Source: Glandiceps talaboti (lineage: Eukaryota; Hemichordata; Enteropneusta; Spengelidae). From it: a stretch of 64,000 nucleotides of DNA. The translations under genes were made by a program, and so were the position numbers. This document shows positions 1-12,866 of this stretch, in pieces. The stretch is taken from assembly GCF_964340395.1 (NCBI RefSeq), contig NC_135549.1, positions 19,865,342 through 19,929,341 on the forward strand, in the 5' to 3' direction. A model generated the notes under the pieces. It was not told the origin of the DNA. It saw nothing but the letters and a program-made list of their open reading frames with translations, and ran no database searches. The first letter of the stretch is position 1. Each line of letters begins with the position of its first letter.

Positions 1-105
1 TAACCTCAAGAAGCACATCTCGTTGACATGTAGATCAGTTCTTTTTCACCCCCGAACAATAGGTCGCATCATTGACAGTGGAGGGGGCCCCTCCACTGTC
101 TATGG
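1..105 (+). repeat. Partial upstream unit of a 292-bp tandem duplication in a LINE
   Basis: Bases 1-105 are identical by eye to 293-397. The sequence restarts at 106 with LINE sequence that lies upstream of 293 in the normal reverse transcriptase order. The simplest reading is a tandem duplication of unit 106-397, of which only the last 105 bp of the first copy lie in the window. The junction falls one base after the end of a perfect-looking palindrome. Confidence 0.85.
70..104. mobile_element. Micro-palindrome family A, duplicated copy
   Basis: 35-bp inverted repeat identical to 362-396: arms CATTGACAGTGGAGGGG and CCCCTCCACTGTCTATG around a single G. It lacks the right-hand target duplication because the tandem-duplication junction follows it at 105/106. 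It is therefore a by-product of the duplication rather than an independent insertion. Confidence 0.75.
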
Positions 106-650
106 AAACTGTTGCACATGATATTAAACGACCCAAAATAAGCTAGTTTAATGATGGCAAAACCGAGGTCCTCCTTATCACGTCTCAGTTCAACAGGCTT
201 CCTCGTCTCATGAACCACATCAACATGGGATCGTCTTCTGTGCAGTTAGTGGATTCAGCATGTACCATTTGTGTAACAATTGATGACCGTTATAACCTCA
301 AGAAGCACATCTCGTTGACATGTAGATCAGTTCTTTTTCACCCCCGAACAATAGGTCGCATCATTGACAGTGGAGGGGGCCCCTCCACTGTCTATGGTCG
401 CATACGCCAGTATCTTACAAACGGAGTTTGTCAGAACCTTGGTCATGCACTTATATCATCGATACCTGACTACTGAATGGCCCTTCTGTATGGGCTGCCA
501 GCTAAAAACATTGTCCCTCTTGAACATGCCCAAAATACAGCAGCTAGGATTGTGTCAGGTACAAAGAAAACAGATGACGTCACATCGGTTCTTTCAATAA
601 CACAGTTTAGTTAGAAATCACACTGGCGTCAAGTGCAGTTACATAATATA
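106..650 (+). mobile_element. Decayed CR1/L2-like LINE, C-terminal part of reverse transcriptase
   Basis: Translation with a few frame changes gives the usual order of a CR1/L2-type non-LTR reverse transcriptase C-terminus. First comes a stretch ending FNDGKTEVLLITSQFNR (frame damaged near 155-165), then NLKKHISLTCRSVLFH, RTIGRI, RQYLTNGVCQNLGHALISS, DYCNGLLYGLPAKNIVPL and EHAQNTAARIVSGTKKTDDV. The clearest open stretch is 210-476, with a continuation in another frame to about 600 and a weak HWRQVQ match near 620-650. The catalytic YADD region is not present, so this is a 5'-truncated or broken copy. A 35-bp palindrome plus a 7-bp duplication is inserted between GRI and RQYL, adding 14 in-frame codons. 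Family assignment is from motif memory, not a search. Confidence 0.8.
362..396. mobile_element. Micro-palindrome family A inserted in LINE, 7-bp TSD
   Basis: 35-bp palindrome with 17-bp arms (one mismatch) around a central G. It is flanked by a perfect 7-bp direct repeat GTCGCAT at 355-361 and 397-403. Removing the palindrome and one GTCGCAT restores the expected LINE reading IGRIRQYLT, so the pre-insertion site can be read directly. 35 + 7 = 42 bp, so the LINE frame stays open across the insertion. Confidence 0.8.
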
Positions 651-681
651 CCAGTAGGTAGGGCCTACATGTACACGTAGT

Positions 682-707
682 CTCAGGTCACTACATTGTG
701 GTCTGAG
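682..707. mobile_element. Micro-palindrome family B, degenerate copy
   Basis: 26-bp hairpin, CTCAGGTCAC...GTGGTCTGAG, with 8 of 10 arm positions pairing. Flanks are ACGTAGT (675-681) and ATGTAGT (708-714), a 6/7 match consistent with an aged 7-bp target duplication. It matches the better preserved copy at 11688-11719. Confidence 0.5.
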
Positions 708-939
708 ATGTAGTTTACACCACTATGACCTAAGAACTTGAACCAGGGCTGAGGAGAAGTGGTCTGAGGTTAAAGTTTTGCAGCTCTCGTTCAGCAATCT
801 CAAAACATTTCAGCCTACTTCCCGTAATGAACACTTGTCAAGCATTTTTGTAGCTCCCATACTCAAAGACTACATATATGTTTATATACGACTCAAAATA
901 TAACACTGAAATTTACTTTGAACACGTTCAGTTTCAGTA

Positions 940-1245
940 GACCTATTAAAACCCAAAATCTCCACTGTATAATTTAATATCGGTAATAGTTTACAGTCAA
1001 AAACTTTTAAATTTAGTTTTGACTAGGAGGTCCCCAAGTTTTGCAAGTTGACTCATGACCGCAATCATTGCTTTACTCGCTTGAGCTGCAAGCGCTAAAT
1101 ACCATAGACCACTGCTTGACATAATCACGCCTAGATATTCATAAAAAGCGAACAACGTCGAGTTTATGACCACCAATAACCACTTTTCAATTTTCTTAAG
1201 AATTTCATCTCTTAGTAAATACAATAATTTTAGTTTTGACATACA
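940..1245 (-). mobile_element. Decayed LINE reverse transcriptase fragment (different family)
   Basis: Minus-strand translation gives SKTKIIVF-like sequence (as VKTKIIVFTKRDEILKK after a frame change). It continues with FYEYLGVIMSSSGLWYLA, QASKAMIAVMSQLAKLGD, LVKTKFKSF and, after a one-base shift near 1005, FDCKLLPILNYTVEILGF. This is the conserved YLG...SSG...KA...LFD...P.L.YG.E.WG block downstream of the catalytic site in many endonuclease-type LINE reverse transcriptases. An ATG-started open stretch covers 997-1242. The usual conserved residues of the final block are partly lost. Exact clade not assigned. Confidence 0.7.
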
Positions 1246-1260
1246 TGTAATTTACTTTCA

Positions 1261-2079
1261 AAAGACAATGTTAGAAACCCCTACCCCATTGATTCCTGTG
1301 GGAACATGCCTTTCGTGAAGAAAAAATGGTTACATAACATGTCTACAAGAATTGTTGGAGAATGTCTATGTAGAATGCCACACTGATCCCATATCCACAC
1401 CTTGAGTTTTATTTTTATTGTTCTTCAATGATCTCCTTCAAAGTAATAGTCTGGATGCCAATATGGTTTCTAACTAAACCACGTCTAGCCAAAAGCCCCT
1501 CAAATAGCACAAAAAGTTGTTCACCCAATCAGTGAAACCTAAATGTTTTGGTGATGTAAACAGTATATAAGTAGCATCATGGGCTGACAAATATACCACA
1601 TTTGAACATTACTGTCCCAATAAACACTAACTTTATGAGGGACTGTGTTATTGGTTAGAGTTTTGTGATTTATTAACAAAGACATGATGTTAATGACTGT
1701 GTGGGTGGCTGTAAATGAATTTTAAATTGCATCTCATGCATTTCAAGACTTCTAGAGTAACGACTCTGACTATACTTTGAGTGGAGGTATAAATGGTAAT
1801 GATACAGTATAGGAACTAGACTATCAAAGTAATTACCTTGTCCAAAAGACTACAGTCGGATATTAATCTCACCATTAATGCCTGAATTTATGTCTATCAA
1901 GGTGGATCTGATAAGATCATGGAAATCGAGAAACTTTCATCACTTTGGACTTGAGCATTGAATACATTTGTGAAGTACTCAGACCATGATTCATGTTTTT
2001 TTTTTAGAGATTAATTCCACTAGATCGTCCACTAAATCGTCCACGAAAACAAATACATTCTATCATTCCACCATGTCAC
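1261..2079. other. Unassigned, apart from the dispersed repeat
   Basis: Outside the two repeat blocks no coding or structured feature is recognised. Reverse transcriptase-like sequence becomes recognisable only near 2100. Confidence 0.4.
1451..1832 (+). repeat. Dispersed repeat, copy 1 (matches 7543-7690)
   Basis: Two blocks, about 1451-1497 (GATGCCAAT...CTAACTAAACCA) and 1775-1832 (GAGTGGAGGTATAAATGG...TAGGAACTAGAC), match adjacent blocks at 7543-7690. The intervening ~280 bp is absent from the second copy. The first block contains the uninterrupted sequence ACTAAACCACGTCTAG. This serves as the paralogous empty site for the palindrome at 7575-7610. Confidence 0.6.
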
Positions 2080-3335
<1,256 letters not shown>

Positions 3336-3365
3336 ACTAAATAATTCTATTTCAAAGACATCTGC

Positions 3366-3520
3366 TCTGCATTCCAGATTGGAAGAACCGCGTTTTTTTA
3401 TTGTCTTTTTTAAGTTGATGACCATTTCTGGCAAGACTTCACTCACAATTTTCTCGATTTTACTGATTTTTCTTCTTTATTAAAAAGGTTTAGGGTCGGC
3501 ACCGGATTTCTAGAATGGAA
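3366..3520 (+). repeat. Dispersed repeat following the LINE (matches 6789-6945)
   Basis: Shares ordered blocks with 6789-6945: CAGATTGGAAGAAC, a T-rich run followed by GTCTTTTTTAAGTTGATG, GACTTCACTCACAATTTT, and AGGGTCGGCACCGG. It may be the LINE 3' untranslated tail or a separate element. No poly(A) or short terminal repeat was recognised. Confidence 0.55.
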
Positions 3521-3586
3521 GCGTTTGGGGAGTTATGTGTGATTTATTTGTTGAGAAAGGTTCAAAGACAATAAATATCGCCATAA

Positions 3587-3627
3587 GGTGGCACTTGCCG
3601 TTCCAGTGAGGAACGACTAGTGCCACC
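3587..3627. repeat. 41-bp hairpin
   Basis: Imperfect palindrome with outer arms GGTGGCAC/GTGCCACC and inner arms CGTTCC/GGAACG around AGTGA. No target duplication is visible in the flanks, and it is not similar to micro-palindrome families A or B. Confidence 0.55.
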
Positions 3628-3766
3628 ACGGTAGTACTCGACAATTCGATGGACCACGGCCAAGTCCGCCATTCACAATTTTCAAATCACTTGAAATAAA
3701 GCAATCTGGCAAAACTCGCCCATGTGCATTTACAATCTTGTCGCAACTAATTCTAGTAGGTAAAAC

Positions 3767-3790
3767 CATAGACCCTCCACCCTGTCTATG
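3767..3790. mobile_element. Micro-palindrome family A, short copy with 7-bp TSD
   Basis: 24 bp starting CATAGAC and ending GTCTATG, flanked by perfect GTAAAAC at 3760-3766 and 3791-3797. The right part, CCCTCCACCCTGTCTATG, resembles the right arm of the 35-bp copy at 362-396. This copy therefore looks like the same element with most of its left arm deleted. Confidence 0.7.
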
Positions 3791-3847
3791 GTAAAACCTA
3801 GTCGCATTCATAACTTTCATCGAGGGTAAGGTAATTTTAGTCATCAA

Positions 3848-5549
3848 CTTCTATAAAGTCCAAAATGAAACGATAAAACATGTACATTTTGGAAATTATC
3901 CCATGTATAATGCCAGATTATAAAGTGACAAAGAGTGGTTCATCTGAGTGGATAGCTTAACCTCTTGACGATTTATAAACAATGGGAAATAGGCAGCTAT
4001 CTTGATGTTCATTTTAACCTATTTTCCCGGAGAATATTTTCAGAACTGGTATCCAAATTACCAAGATCACGTTTTTCATATTTACTGATATGCCGCTTTA
4101 GTTATGGCCGGTTTTGTGGGATGTTTTGCGTGCACAATGTAAACCACAGACAAGGCATGTAAACTTCTACTTGCAAACCCGTCTATTTCAGGCTTGGCCT
4201 CTTACCACTCTTGGAGGAATTGTACTGACTCCTCCAAGACCACGTCTGACACAGTGGCCTGAAACCCATAGTCTATCGCGAGTATATTGTCTACCCTTCA
4301 AGAGACACACATTCTCTGCCAGTCACCCTTTTAAAAATACGCTTGTTAAACGTCTGCTCCTGGAGTTAAATTTGGTTCAACTCATGAGCAAAATATTTGT
4401 ACGTGACTCCGGGCCCCTTTCAGACAATCCGAATTTTCACGCACGTCCCAATTCGTTTTTTTCCCGTGACAACAATTTTTCTCCTGAGCCTCCCCCTACC
4501 CTAATCTAGTTCCTGACGACCGTATTCCAATTTTACACTACATCTTTACATATTACGTATAGTCAATGTCATTACTCTCGTTGCCGATGTGTTGGCAATT
4601 ATATACATGTATATATATAATATCCATAATCACAACATATTTCCTGCTCAAAGAAGAACTGTTTAAGCTTATTCCATTTCGATATAAACAGACAGAGAGT
4701 CCAGGGATAAAATACCCATGTACTACTCCTTATATTACTGGCTAGGTAATGTCAACCGTAAAATAATCCAAGCACCAGCGTCCCTAAAATCCGTGAAACA
4801 GTGTCGATATTACAGTATTTTGCTGACACTTATTACTTTCTGTAACTGGTCTATATTTGTGATATCATGGTAAATATGCTTGGAATTTATGGCCTAACAA
4901 ACCAGACATTACGTAGATTTGAATATTGAAGAAAATCAAAAACAAAAACAAGGCCATGGCCATGGCCGGTCAGGTACTGATATTAGTACTTTAGACATCA
5001 GTGGGGGTCACACTTGGTCATTGAAACTATATTGACCGACCAAAATTCTAAACATCACGGATAAATAATTTCATATCGAAATGTATGTACGGAGATTCAG
5101 GTTTTTAGACCACGTGGCTTTGACATGACATCATCAGCTAAATTTGCAATACGAAAGTAACGTAAAACATGGATGTATCTAGTAGGGAGCAAAGTCCGCA
5201 TGTCTGTATGGATGTTTGAAGATTTACTATCGGTATATGGGAGGCATAGAGGGAAATATTTGAATAGCGTTATTTAACGTTACATAATTCATAACTGACT
5301 ACTAAACTACCGTCAAGAGGATTGTTTTTGCTTCCATTTATCTGTATTAATTTTTTTTAAAGGCAGTGATGGTGACTGCCAATGCCGGTAGTGAAAATAT
5401 GGCCCGCACATTCTGAAGATTTTTGTATCATACAAGTTCAATGTTGTAGCTGAGAATGTGATTTATATTTATAACTCAGTAGAATGGGTACCGGTACTGA
5501 TGCGAGGGATGTGAACCAACCTTTGTGTTGCGTGCTTTTTAATATCACC
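3848..5549. other. Unassigned stretch with one small hairpin
   Basis: A hairpin with 9-bp perfect arms CTTGGAGGA/TCCTCCAAG lies at 4210-4238, with at best a 5-bp ACCAC duplication around it. The open frame at 4114-4509 starts at GTG, has no recognisable domain and is not called as a gene. Confidence 0.4.
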
Positions 5550-5594
5550 GTGTGTGTGTGTGTGTGTTGTTTGTTTGTTTGTTTGTTTGTTTGT
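5550..5594 (+). repeat. (TG)n/(TTTG)n microsatellite
   Basis: A run of TG dinucleotides passes into about seven TTTG units. Confidence 0.95.
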
Positions 5595-6230
5595 AATGTA
5601 GATTCGTCGTTGATATACTGCTACTAGATCAGACCGTGGGTTATACTTCCATGATCAGAACATGACCAGACACAACTCTCCACGGCACCATTTTGGTTTT
5701 ACAACTTTGATTACTTTGTTTTGAATAGCTTTTGTCAAGTTCTTGACTTTCCTGATATGACAATAAAGCAAGGGCGGTGAAATATTATTATAGTAGTCCT
5801 TCAAAAAACAAGACAATTTTGAAACTTTTAGTGGAAAATGTTAGTGAAGACACAGTTTACCCGCATAAATTAACTAACAAAAGACAAAAGAAATGTACAC
5901 ATGGTTCATTTTCTAGGTGTCGACCTCATGAATATGCACCAAGATTTAGAACCGAGTCAGCTTTAAATGCGTTCACACCTCCAAATCTGGTCTGGACAAT
6001 ATTGTCTGGGCTTAGTCACCCTTTTATGCGGACTACAGAGCGGCCCTGGTGCGGACTATTTCTGCCACCTATTAATGCCTGAAAGTCAAGTGGCATATGC
6101 TGAGGTTGTGTACAACCAGCAACCCATAACATTTTAGCAATCTACAGTTCTACCTCAGTATGGCTATTAGCCATGCTAGGTAGTTACTATAATGATTAAT
6201 ATAATGGTTGTCTTGGTAAAAGTTGTCGAC

Positions 6231-6285
6231 CCCCCCCCAAAAAAAAAAAGAAGAAAAAAAAAAGAAAAAAAGAAAAAAAAAGATC
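6231..6285. repeat. Poly-C followed by A/G-rich low-complexity tract
   Basis: Nine C residues followed by about 45 bases of A with scattered G. Simple sequence only. Confidence 0.9.
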
Positions 6286-6481
6286 AACAAAACATTCTAT
6301 GATATTGAAAGCGCTCCTGGCATGTAATTCCATAGAACAGTTTCCTGTAGGGAATGGCAGCGATTTCATTCAAACTCAAAGACAGAGATGTTGCTAACCA
6401 ACGTGAACAGCCATAAAAAATTGTATGTGAATGAGTATGACTCTGAGATCCCGCTAACGGTTTCATTGTTGTCGGTCTAAC

Positions 6482-6511
6482 CAGAGACACTGGAGAACTT
6501 CACTGTCTATG
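6482..6511. mobile_element. Micro-palindrome family A, degenerate copy
   Basis: 30-bp imperfect palindrome. The left arm CAGAGACACTGGAG matches the family arm CATAGACAGTGGAG at 12 of 14 positions; the right arm ends CACTGTCTATG. Flanks GTCTAAC (6475-6481) and ATCTAAT (6512-6518) agree at 5 of 7 positions, as expected for an old target duplication. Confidence 0.5.
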
Positions 6512-6788
6512 ATCTAATCGTATTGCTCAGTGTGAAAACCGTGCAAAGCGTTACTATTTTGGCGTTGTATTTTCGCACATTTTTGGTTCACAAGGGTCCA
6601 ATAATTTAAACTTGAGTTAGGAAATAGGCCTATTAAAAAAATTGTGTTGTTCCGATTAGGCAAAATAAATAAATAGGTGGGGTAGGTAGATTTATTTTTA
6701 TTCATGTGCGAGTGTCTAATTCTGGTTTTCCATTTTTTCCAAATGATCTCTGTGTTATTGGCTTCTTTCCATTAGATGTACAACCATT

Positions 6789-6945
6789 ACAGATTGGAGG
6801 AACAGTTTTATATTGTCTTTTTAAGTTGATGTCAGTTTCTGCATCCACTATGTCTCGTGAGACTTCACAATTGTTGCGATTTTGTTAGTTTTTCAAGAAC
6901 ACGTAAAAAAAAAGTTAAGGGTCGGCAGTGAAAAACTAGGTGGGT
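6789..6945 (+). repeat. Dispersed repeat, second copy (matches 3366-3520)
   Basis: Same order of blocks as 3366-3520: CAGATTGGAGGAAC, TTGTCTTTTTAAGTTGATG, GACTTCACAATTGTTGCG, AGGGTCGGCAGTG. It continues GGTGGGTCGGGTAACAG. No reverse transcriptase sequence precedes this copy. Confidence 0.5.
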
Positions 6946-7542
6946 CGGGTAACAGAAACCAAACAGTTATTTTTTAGGCCTAAGGCATAACGTAGCATAT
7001 AAATCTACCCAACCTGCGCGAGCAAGATCTGCATCGGTCAATGTAATATTTACATGGTCTATTACAATTTGGTAAAGTGTACCATTGTATATGCTTGTGC
7101 GAGACGTAAAAAACATCATGCCGTCTAATTGTACGAAACGATTTAGTCACTATGGTTTTGAAGTCAGTGAGATAATGTTTGTGAAGTACCCGGTATCGTG
7201 ATGTTATCGCTTGTATAGAAAAACCATCACTGAGGCAAAATCTCACTTTTATCATCATTCATTTTTTAAAGTCTTCAATCATGCCAATTAAAAATATGGA
7301 TACTGCAGTCATTTATGTGACTTTTTTTCCAAAAATGTTTATCGTGCATCTCGATTATATTTTTTTTCGTCTTCGTAACATCTTTTTTTTTATTGTGCCA
7401 AAAGTAGTAGCTACCACATATAGAACAGTGGAAAAATACCGAATGAGACTCAGAAATGTAAAATCATTTACTTCAATGTCCAAATCAAATGCGGACATCA
7501 GAAAATGATGCATGCACGTTGTGATGGACTCGTGATTAGCTC

Positions 7543-7690
7543 TAGTCCAGATGCCAATTGGTATCTAACTAAACCATAGACAATAGAGAGGGTCCTCTCT
7601 ATTTTCTATGACTAAACCAAGTTTAGTGAGTGGAGGTGTAAATGGTAACGATACTGTTTAGGAACACGGTGATAGGAACTAGACGAGATT
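7543..7690 (+). repeat. Dispersed repeat, copy 2, hosting a micro-palindrome
   Basis: Matches the two blocks at 1451-1497 and 1775-1832, here adjacent. The left block is split after ACTAAAC by the palindrome at 7575-7610. Confidence 0.6.
7575..7610. mobile_element. Micro-palindrome family A, 7-bp TSD, paralogous empty site
   Basis: 36-bp palindrome with arms CATAGACAATAGAGAGG and CCTCTCTATTTTCTATG (16 of 17 pair) around GT. It is flanked by perfect ACTAAAC at 7568-7574 and 7611-7617. The related repeat copy near 1471-1490 has one uninterrupted ACTAAACCA, so the insertion and its duplication are seen against a filled/empty pair. Both arms share differences from the 362-396 copy. Confidence 0.8.
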
Positions 7691-7949
7691 AGCACTGACA
7701 ACACACGCTCCGCGAACTCCAGCAAAGAGGCCTGGTGGGGTATATAGAGACTTGTCAGAGTTGTCGGAGCTACTGTTCATGTACATATAAGTTCCACGTA
7801 TTCTCAATTTATTTCGTGCTGGATAGAAAACAGTCAGTATAGTCCTTGTGTTCTCCAGTGTATAGCCGATGGATTGGATAGTGAGAGTCATGATATGTGT
7901 GATACATTGTAGTTTATACACCAGAACTGAATTTTAGACTGATCCCGTC

Positions 7950-10900
7950 GGCATCTTCAGAGAAAGCATCAAGCGGGTACCACAATAAACTGAAAACGTA
8001 ACGACTATAAGCATAACTATAAGTTTTAATTTACATGGAACTACGGTCATATTTGATAAGCTTATCCCCCACTTCCACATATGGTCTCATACCCCTTGGT
8101 CAGCGAAAAGCCAATCATGTTCATGTCCGGACATACGAGTTATAAATGGGGCGGTCATATGGGTTAAGTTAGGGTGGAATATAATATATGGAAAAAGTCT
8201 GATTGATACTGGCTGTGATGGGTAGTAGAGCATTTTTTAATTGTCAAAAACAGGGTTGGGGGCCGAATGATATGATTCAAAACGTCATGACTTTCTGGTA
8301 TATCTTTGTTGTCATGGTGTGTTTCCAGTTGAGGATGGCTGTCTTTGACTGGCTACAACAGTAAGTGACTGATTTTGAAAGCAAAGAAAGTGGAAGAACA
8401 TTGGTGTTAGTTAAAAAACTATTGTTATTAAAGATATACAAGTAAACGCAGCAAAACAATTGAGAGTCGGTACGGAAAGGAACAGATGACCACAGGAAGG
8501 TGTTCAGCTGTTCTTCATTGTTCTTTGCAATTTGACGACCGGGCGATCACATACTAGTAGTTGTCAGTGTTTTCGCTAAAGCAAAATACACGGAGATGGT
8601 TCAAAATCACTTGACTATCATTTCACTCTTATTTAAATCTACAAATATCTCATTAATATTTTCTCCCAGCTTACTTCAAACTATATGACATTTTCCATGA
8701 AAAAAAGGTGCGTATCTGGAGCAAAGAAGTGTTTCAGATATCAGAGTGTTCACGTTTGCGTGACCAAGACATGGACATAGACTGGCAAGCGACGCCATGA
8801 ATTGTGATCGAATCCCAGGGTCGGATCGGTTGTAGATCAGTGTTCATGATAATTCATTTGCGTGTTCAATTACTAAGTCATCGATGTAGGGTTATAAATT
8901 CAGTGACTACACCATCAACAAAGTTACTTCTTACTATAAATCATGTTGAAAAAGACCCTAGGAAAATGTCTAAGCATGGAAGTAGAACCCCATGGTCTAA
9001 GCAACAATGACGGGTGTTACTTTTTTGCAGTGTTTATCCAAATAGTAATCGTCGAATAACGTGACCCTGGCTGAAAACTGCGACAGTGAGTGTACCATAA
9101 ATTCCCAAAACAGACTGACCAGAACAGACATATTGACACACAAAAAGTGTGCAAGTTTACATCTTGTGACAGGTTTGGTTGGGGTCACCTCCATCGGCTA
9201 ATGGTCGAAATCGTCATTGTAAAATATTTTTAATTACCCTCAACTACAAATCAGCGTATCGTTGACGATCATTTCAATCGTAAGTGTTTAGAACTGATTC
9301 AGAAGTAAAACGTAGAATTATTAATGACAATGGTATGCAAAGTTTTGTTGTTTAACAATCATCAGCGATTTGGCATGTTTGCACAAACCACAGATACTTG
9401 TTAGTGCATACACTTTTGATACTTCTATTCTATAAGGTAAAGGCTAAATTTAAAAAGACATGATCCCAGTATTAACTTTTTTGTTGCGGCTATATTTCCT
9501 AAGTGAGGTGTGCCAAAGAAAGTTTTCCCATGATACTTTGCGCCAGTGCGACTTTTTGACATTGTACGTTCGATGTTCCCAATGAGTAAATGGAATTTTA
9601 TCGAGAAGTCTATTCATATTTGTTTATGACAGCAAGATATTTTCAATTTTCTGTTTTTGGTCATTTTTGGGGTCAAAAACTGTCATTTGTTTTGTAAATA
9701 AAAGAATTCAAAGTAAAAATGAATGACAGCCGCAAAACTAATCGATTGAATGGGCTGACATTTGGTGTGCAGGTATGTTAGAGTATCTGGATGAAGAATT
9801 CTTCAAGAAAATTTGAAGATGACATTGATATGCAAATACGTCTAAAACGTGCTGTGTAGTATCATATTATAGCCATGTTATTTTACAATACTCGTGAGAA
9901 AGTAGAATTTATTGGTGAAGTAAAGTTGCTCATACACCTAAGAAAATTTGACTACACTTGAATACATAATGAGCAAATGAAATGATCACAACAATCACAT
10001 ATCTTTGTAATGTTATGACTATACAAGATCTAATACAGGGACGAATGGGGTACTTATCAAATAATGCCCTCCGGAACTCAGAAATAAATGTAGATGCGCT
10101 GTACCATGCAGTTACGATCAGCGGTTTTGAACTATGGAGGTAGGAAGGAAGGAGGTAGGAAGGATTATAGTCCTACCACCATTTCTGAACAAAATCGTTG
10201 TCCTTGAATTGGAATGGTATGCTTTTAATACAAAAGTTGCACAAACATATGTTCTTGCTTTCAAAAGTTTTAGAATTAACACCATGATTTCACCGTCGCC
10301 CATACTGAGGTTTTCCTGCATCTATTGCTATGGATTTTGTTGGTGGGACTTTGCTGTACTGTATGAACACTTGTTCAGACTCAGGCCACTAAAACACAAT
10401 TGCAAAAAAAACCCGTAAAGACACGAAGTATCGTTTTGCACAACGTTCGGCTTGAAGCAGGTTTGAAGGGTAACCATGCACGACAGAGAAGATGGGTTTA
10501 GAGCCCCATTTACACCTAAAACAAAAAGCGATTCTAGTCTGTTCCTATTATAGTGGTCTGAGGTTCAGATCAAAGTGCCGCATTCATCCACAACATAAAA
10601 AATCATAGACCCTACACGACTGGCGTTTGTAAAAGTCAGTTTTAAACCATAATTACTACACCTCTTTATCTTCTCGGCAAGAACATGCAGTGCTGCAATC
10701 CAACGTGAGGACCTCTCACCAACTTTCAGATCACTTCACATTGGGAACGTTGGTGAGAGTTCTACTAATATAATTCAGACTGAGGCAAAAAATATAGCCT
10801 TTCTGAGTTGAAATCCGAGGTTTAAATCCTGATATCTGAAAATTCCCAATCAACCCAGATTACATTGAATAAAAAATAAGTCTAACAAACAATTTATGAT

Positions 10901-11680
10901 TTTTCAGTCCCGAAACTTGCTATTATCCATACACTGTATACAAAGCTAAATACACGGTGATTGGTGTATCGCACTCCTTGACTGAGTGGGTCGGAAAAAA
11001 AATAGGTAGACTCACTTGTCATAAATCGATTTATAAATCCACAAAGGCACTGTGACAACTAAAGCAGTCCCTTTACAGACCATTTTTCTTTAGAAATAAA
11101 TAGGCTAAAACAATACTGAATGACAGGCAGTCCAAGGTATGCGAAACCATAAGCGAGCGCGTACTCACGATGCTAGATTAACACACTATTTTACCTGCGC
11201 ATTGAAGACGCACAGTAAAAAGACCAGTTTTCAACATTAATGCAGGAAATACAAAGCTAACAATTCAAAATTGTATAAAATGTAAGAAAACAAAAAACAG
11301 GCGACAGTCAGAGCATGCATGAACTTCGATTTACAATACCATTATTAAGTTCTTGCATTTTGGGGCTAATGAAGTCATAGAGACTAGAGTGGGCGAGTTT
11401 CATCACAGTTAGTATAATCAATGGCACCGTGATAATTCTGACTTTCACTTGAAACTGGACCAGAACAGTCTAGGTCGGACGAGTCGTCATCATCAATTCA
11501 AAGGCGACGTAACCAAATATACACCGTGAATTCATCTTAGATCGCACCGAGTTGAACAATCATGTCTGTCATTGTAGAATGTAGACCTTTACGCTGTTTG
11601 ACCGACTATTGAAGTATAACCCACATAGGTGATATTTCATTGACCTACATGGAAATGCTTGTAAATACTTTTTGCAAGTA
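7950..11680. other. Unassigned stretch
   Basis: No coding region, RNA or long repeat recognised on either strand. Only short open frames without conserved motifs occur. Single AGTGGTCTGAG half-arms like family B appear near 10548 without a partner. Confidence 0.4.
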
Positions 11681-11687
11681 GTAGTAG

Positions 11688-11719
11688 CTCAGACCACTCT
11701 AGTATTTTAGTGGTCTGAG
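11688..11719. mobile_element. Micro-palindrome family B, 7-bp TSD
   Basis: 32-bp hairpin with perfect 11-bp arms CTCAGACCACT and AGTGGTCTGAG and a 10-bp loop. It is flanked by perfect 7-bp GTAGTAG at 11681-11687 and 11720-11726. The flank is itself GTA-repetitive, so the duplication is slightly less certain than for family A. Confidence 0.6.
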
Positions 11720-12822
11720 GTAGTAGTAAGAGTTTTTGCTAACGTTTACATGCTAGCGTAGTTGTACATGTACGTATACATGTCAGTTCGTATGTACATG
11801 TACATTAAATGTAGCTCTCATCATATCATACACTGTACATGTGTGTAACCCTTTTCTTTTGCACCCTCCCCCTCCGCCTTCATGTGGTCAAACACAGACA
11901 ACTAACTAACTAAATAGTGTTACTGTTAGTTTTCTGTGGGTCAAACAATTAGTGTACACGCCTTGAATCACATGCAGGCGAGATAGATTTGAATATTCAT
12001 TTGTTTACTGCCCGGTTATGGGGGTGAACTCATGAATATATTCTGAACTAAATGCAAATATATTCAAATCACTTCCGACTCGCAATCTGAACTATTTTTC
12101 AGATCGAGTATAATCCGATTAGACAGGCGCTAATGGGAAAGTACAGAAACGTCCACCTCATCAGCATAAAAGTACAGAATTGAACTCAATCTGAACTATA
12201 GTACGGAAAGTGTCGTAAACTGTACTATTTTTTCTACTAGTGTCACAAGGACATAGCTATTTTAAACTCTGTAAAAGTAAGGGAAATTGAATGATGATAC
12301 TTGATAAAACAGACTTTGTCTAACAAGAAGATTTCTTTAACTGATAATGTTTAACGTACTGGATGATGCCACTATGTAGTATGTTTGTTTTAGTTGGAAA
12401 ATATAGGCAGAGGATATTTTCAGATACTGTGCCTCGAAAGCATTCATTTTCTTTTACTAGATGATTTTTGTATCCATTAAGTTTCATATTTTAAAAAGGA
12501 GACACTTTATAGATTACATCTAGTGTGTAGATAATATCAGATATATTATTGCCAACTGACTGGTTTTAATAACTTATAGATTTATAGATTCATCATAACG
12601 GATAATGACGTAAGATAGCACATGACATGTCATCACAGCCTATTACGTTGGACAAATTTAAATTATAACGTGAACATCTGATTAGAAGTTTAATGCATTC
12701 GGAAAACACGATTACCTGCACGCCAACTTTCTGTACTTTGTGTTGTCTCGATATATTGTCTGTTTCTTTTGCCATTTCCATGTTCTTATTCTTTATGAGG
12801 AGGGATATAGGTAGGTGTATGT

Positions 12823-12866
12823 ATGGATGAATGGATGAATGGGTGTCTGTGTGTGTGTGTGTGTTA
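12823..12866 (+). repeat. (GGAT/GAAT)n then (TG)n microsatellite
   Basis: Short imperfect TGGATGAA units followed by a run of TG. Confidence 0.85.

Noticed and set aside
4114-4509. 131-codon open frame
   Set aside because: Begins at GTG, contains a hairpin insertion-like sequence and has no conserved motif.
10548-10580. AGTGGTCTGAG half-arms near 760 and 10548, resembling family B
   Set aside because: No partner arm within 40 bp and no flanking 7-bp repeat.
10605-10640. CATAGACCCTACACG, resembling the family A left end
   Set aside because: No GTCTATG end and no direct repeat nearby.
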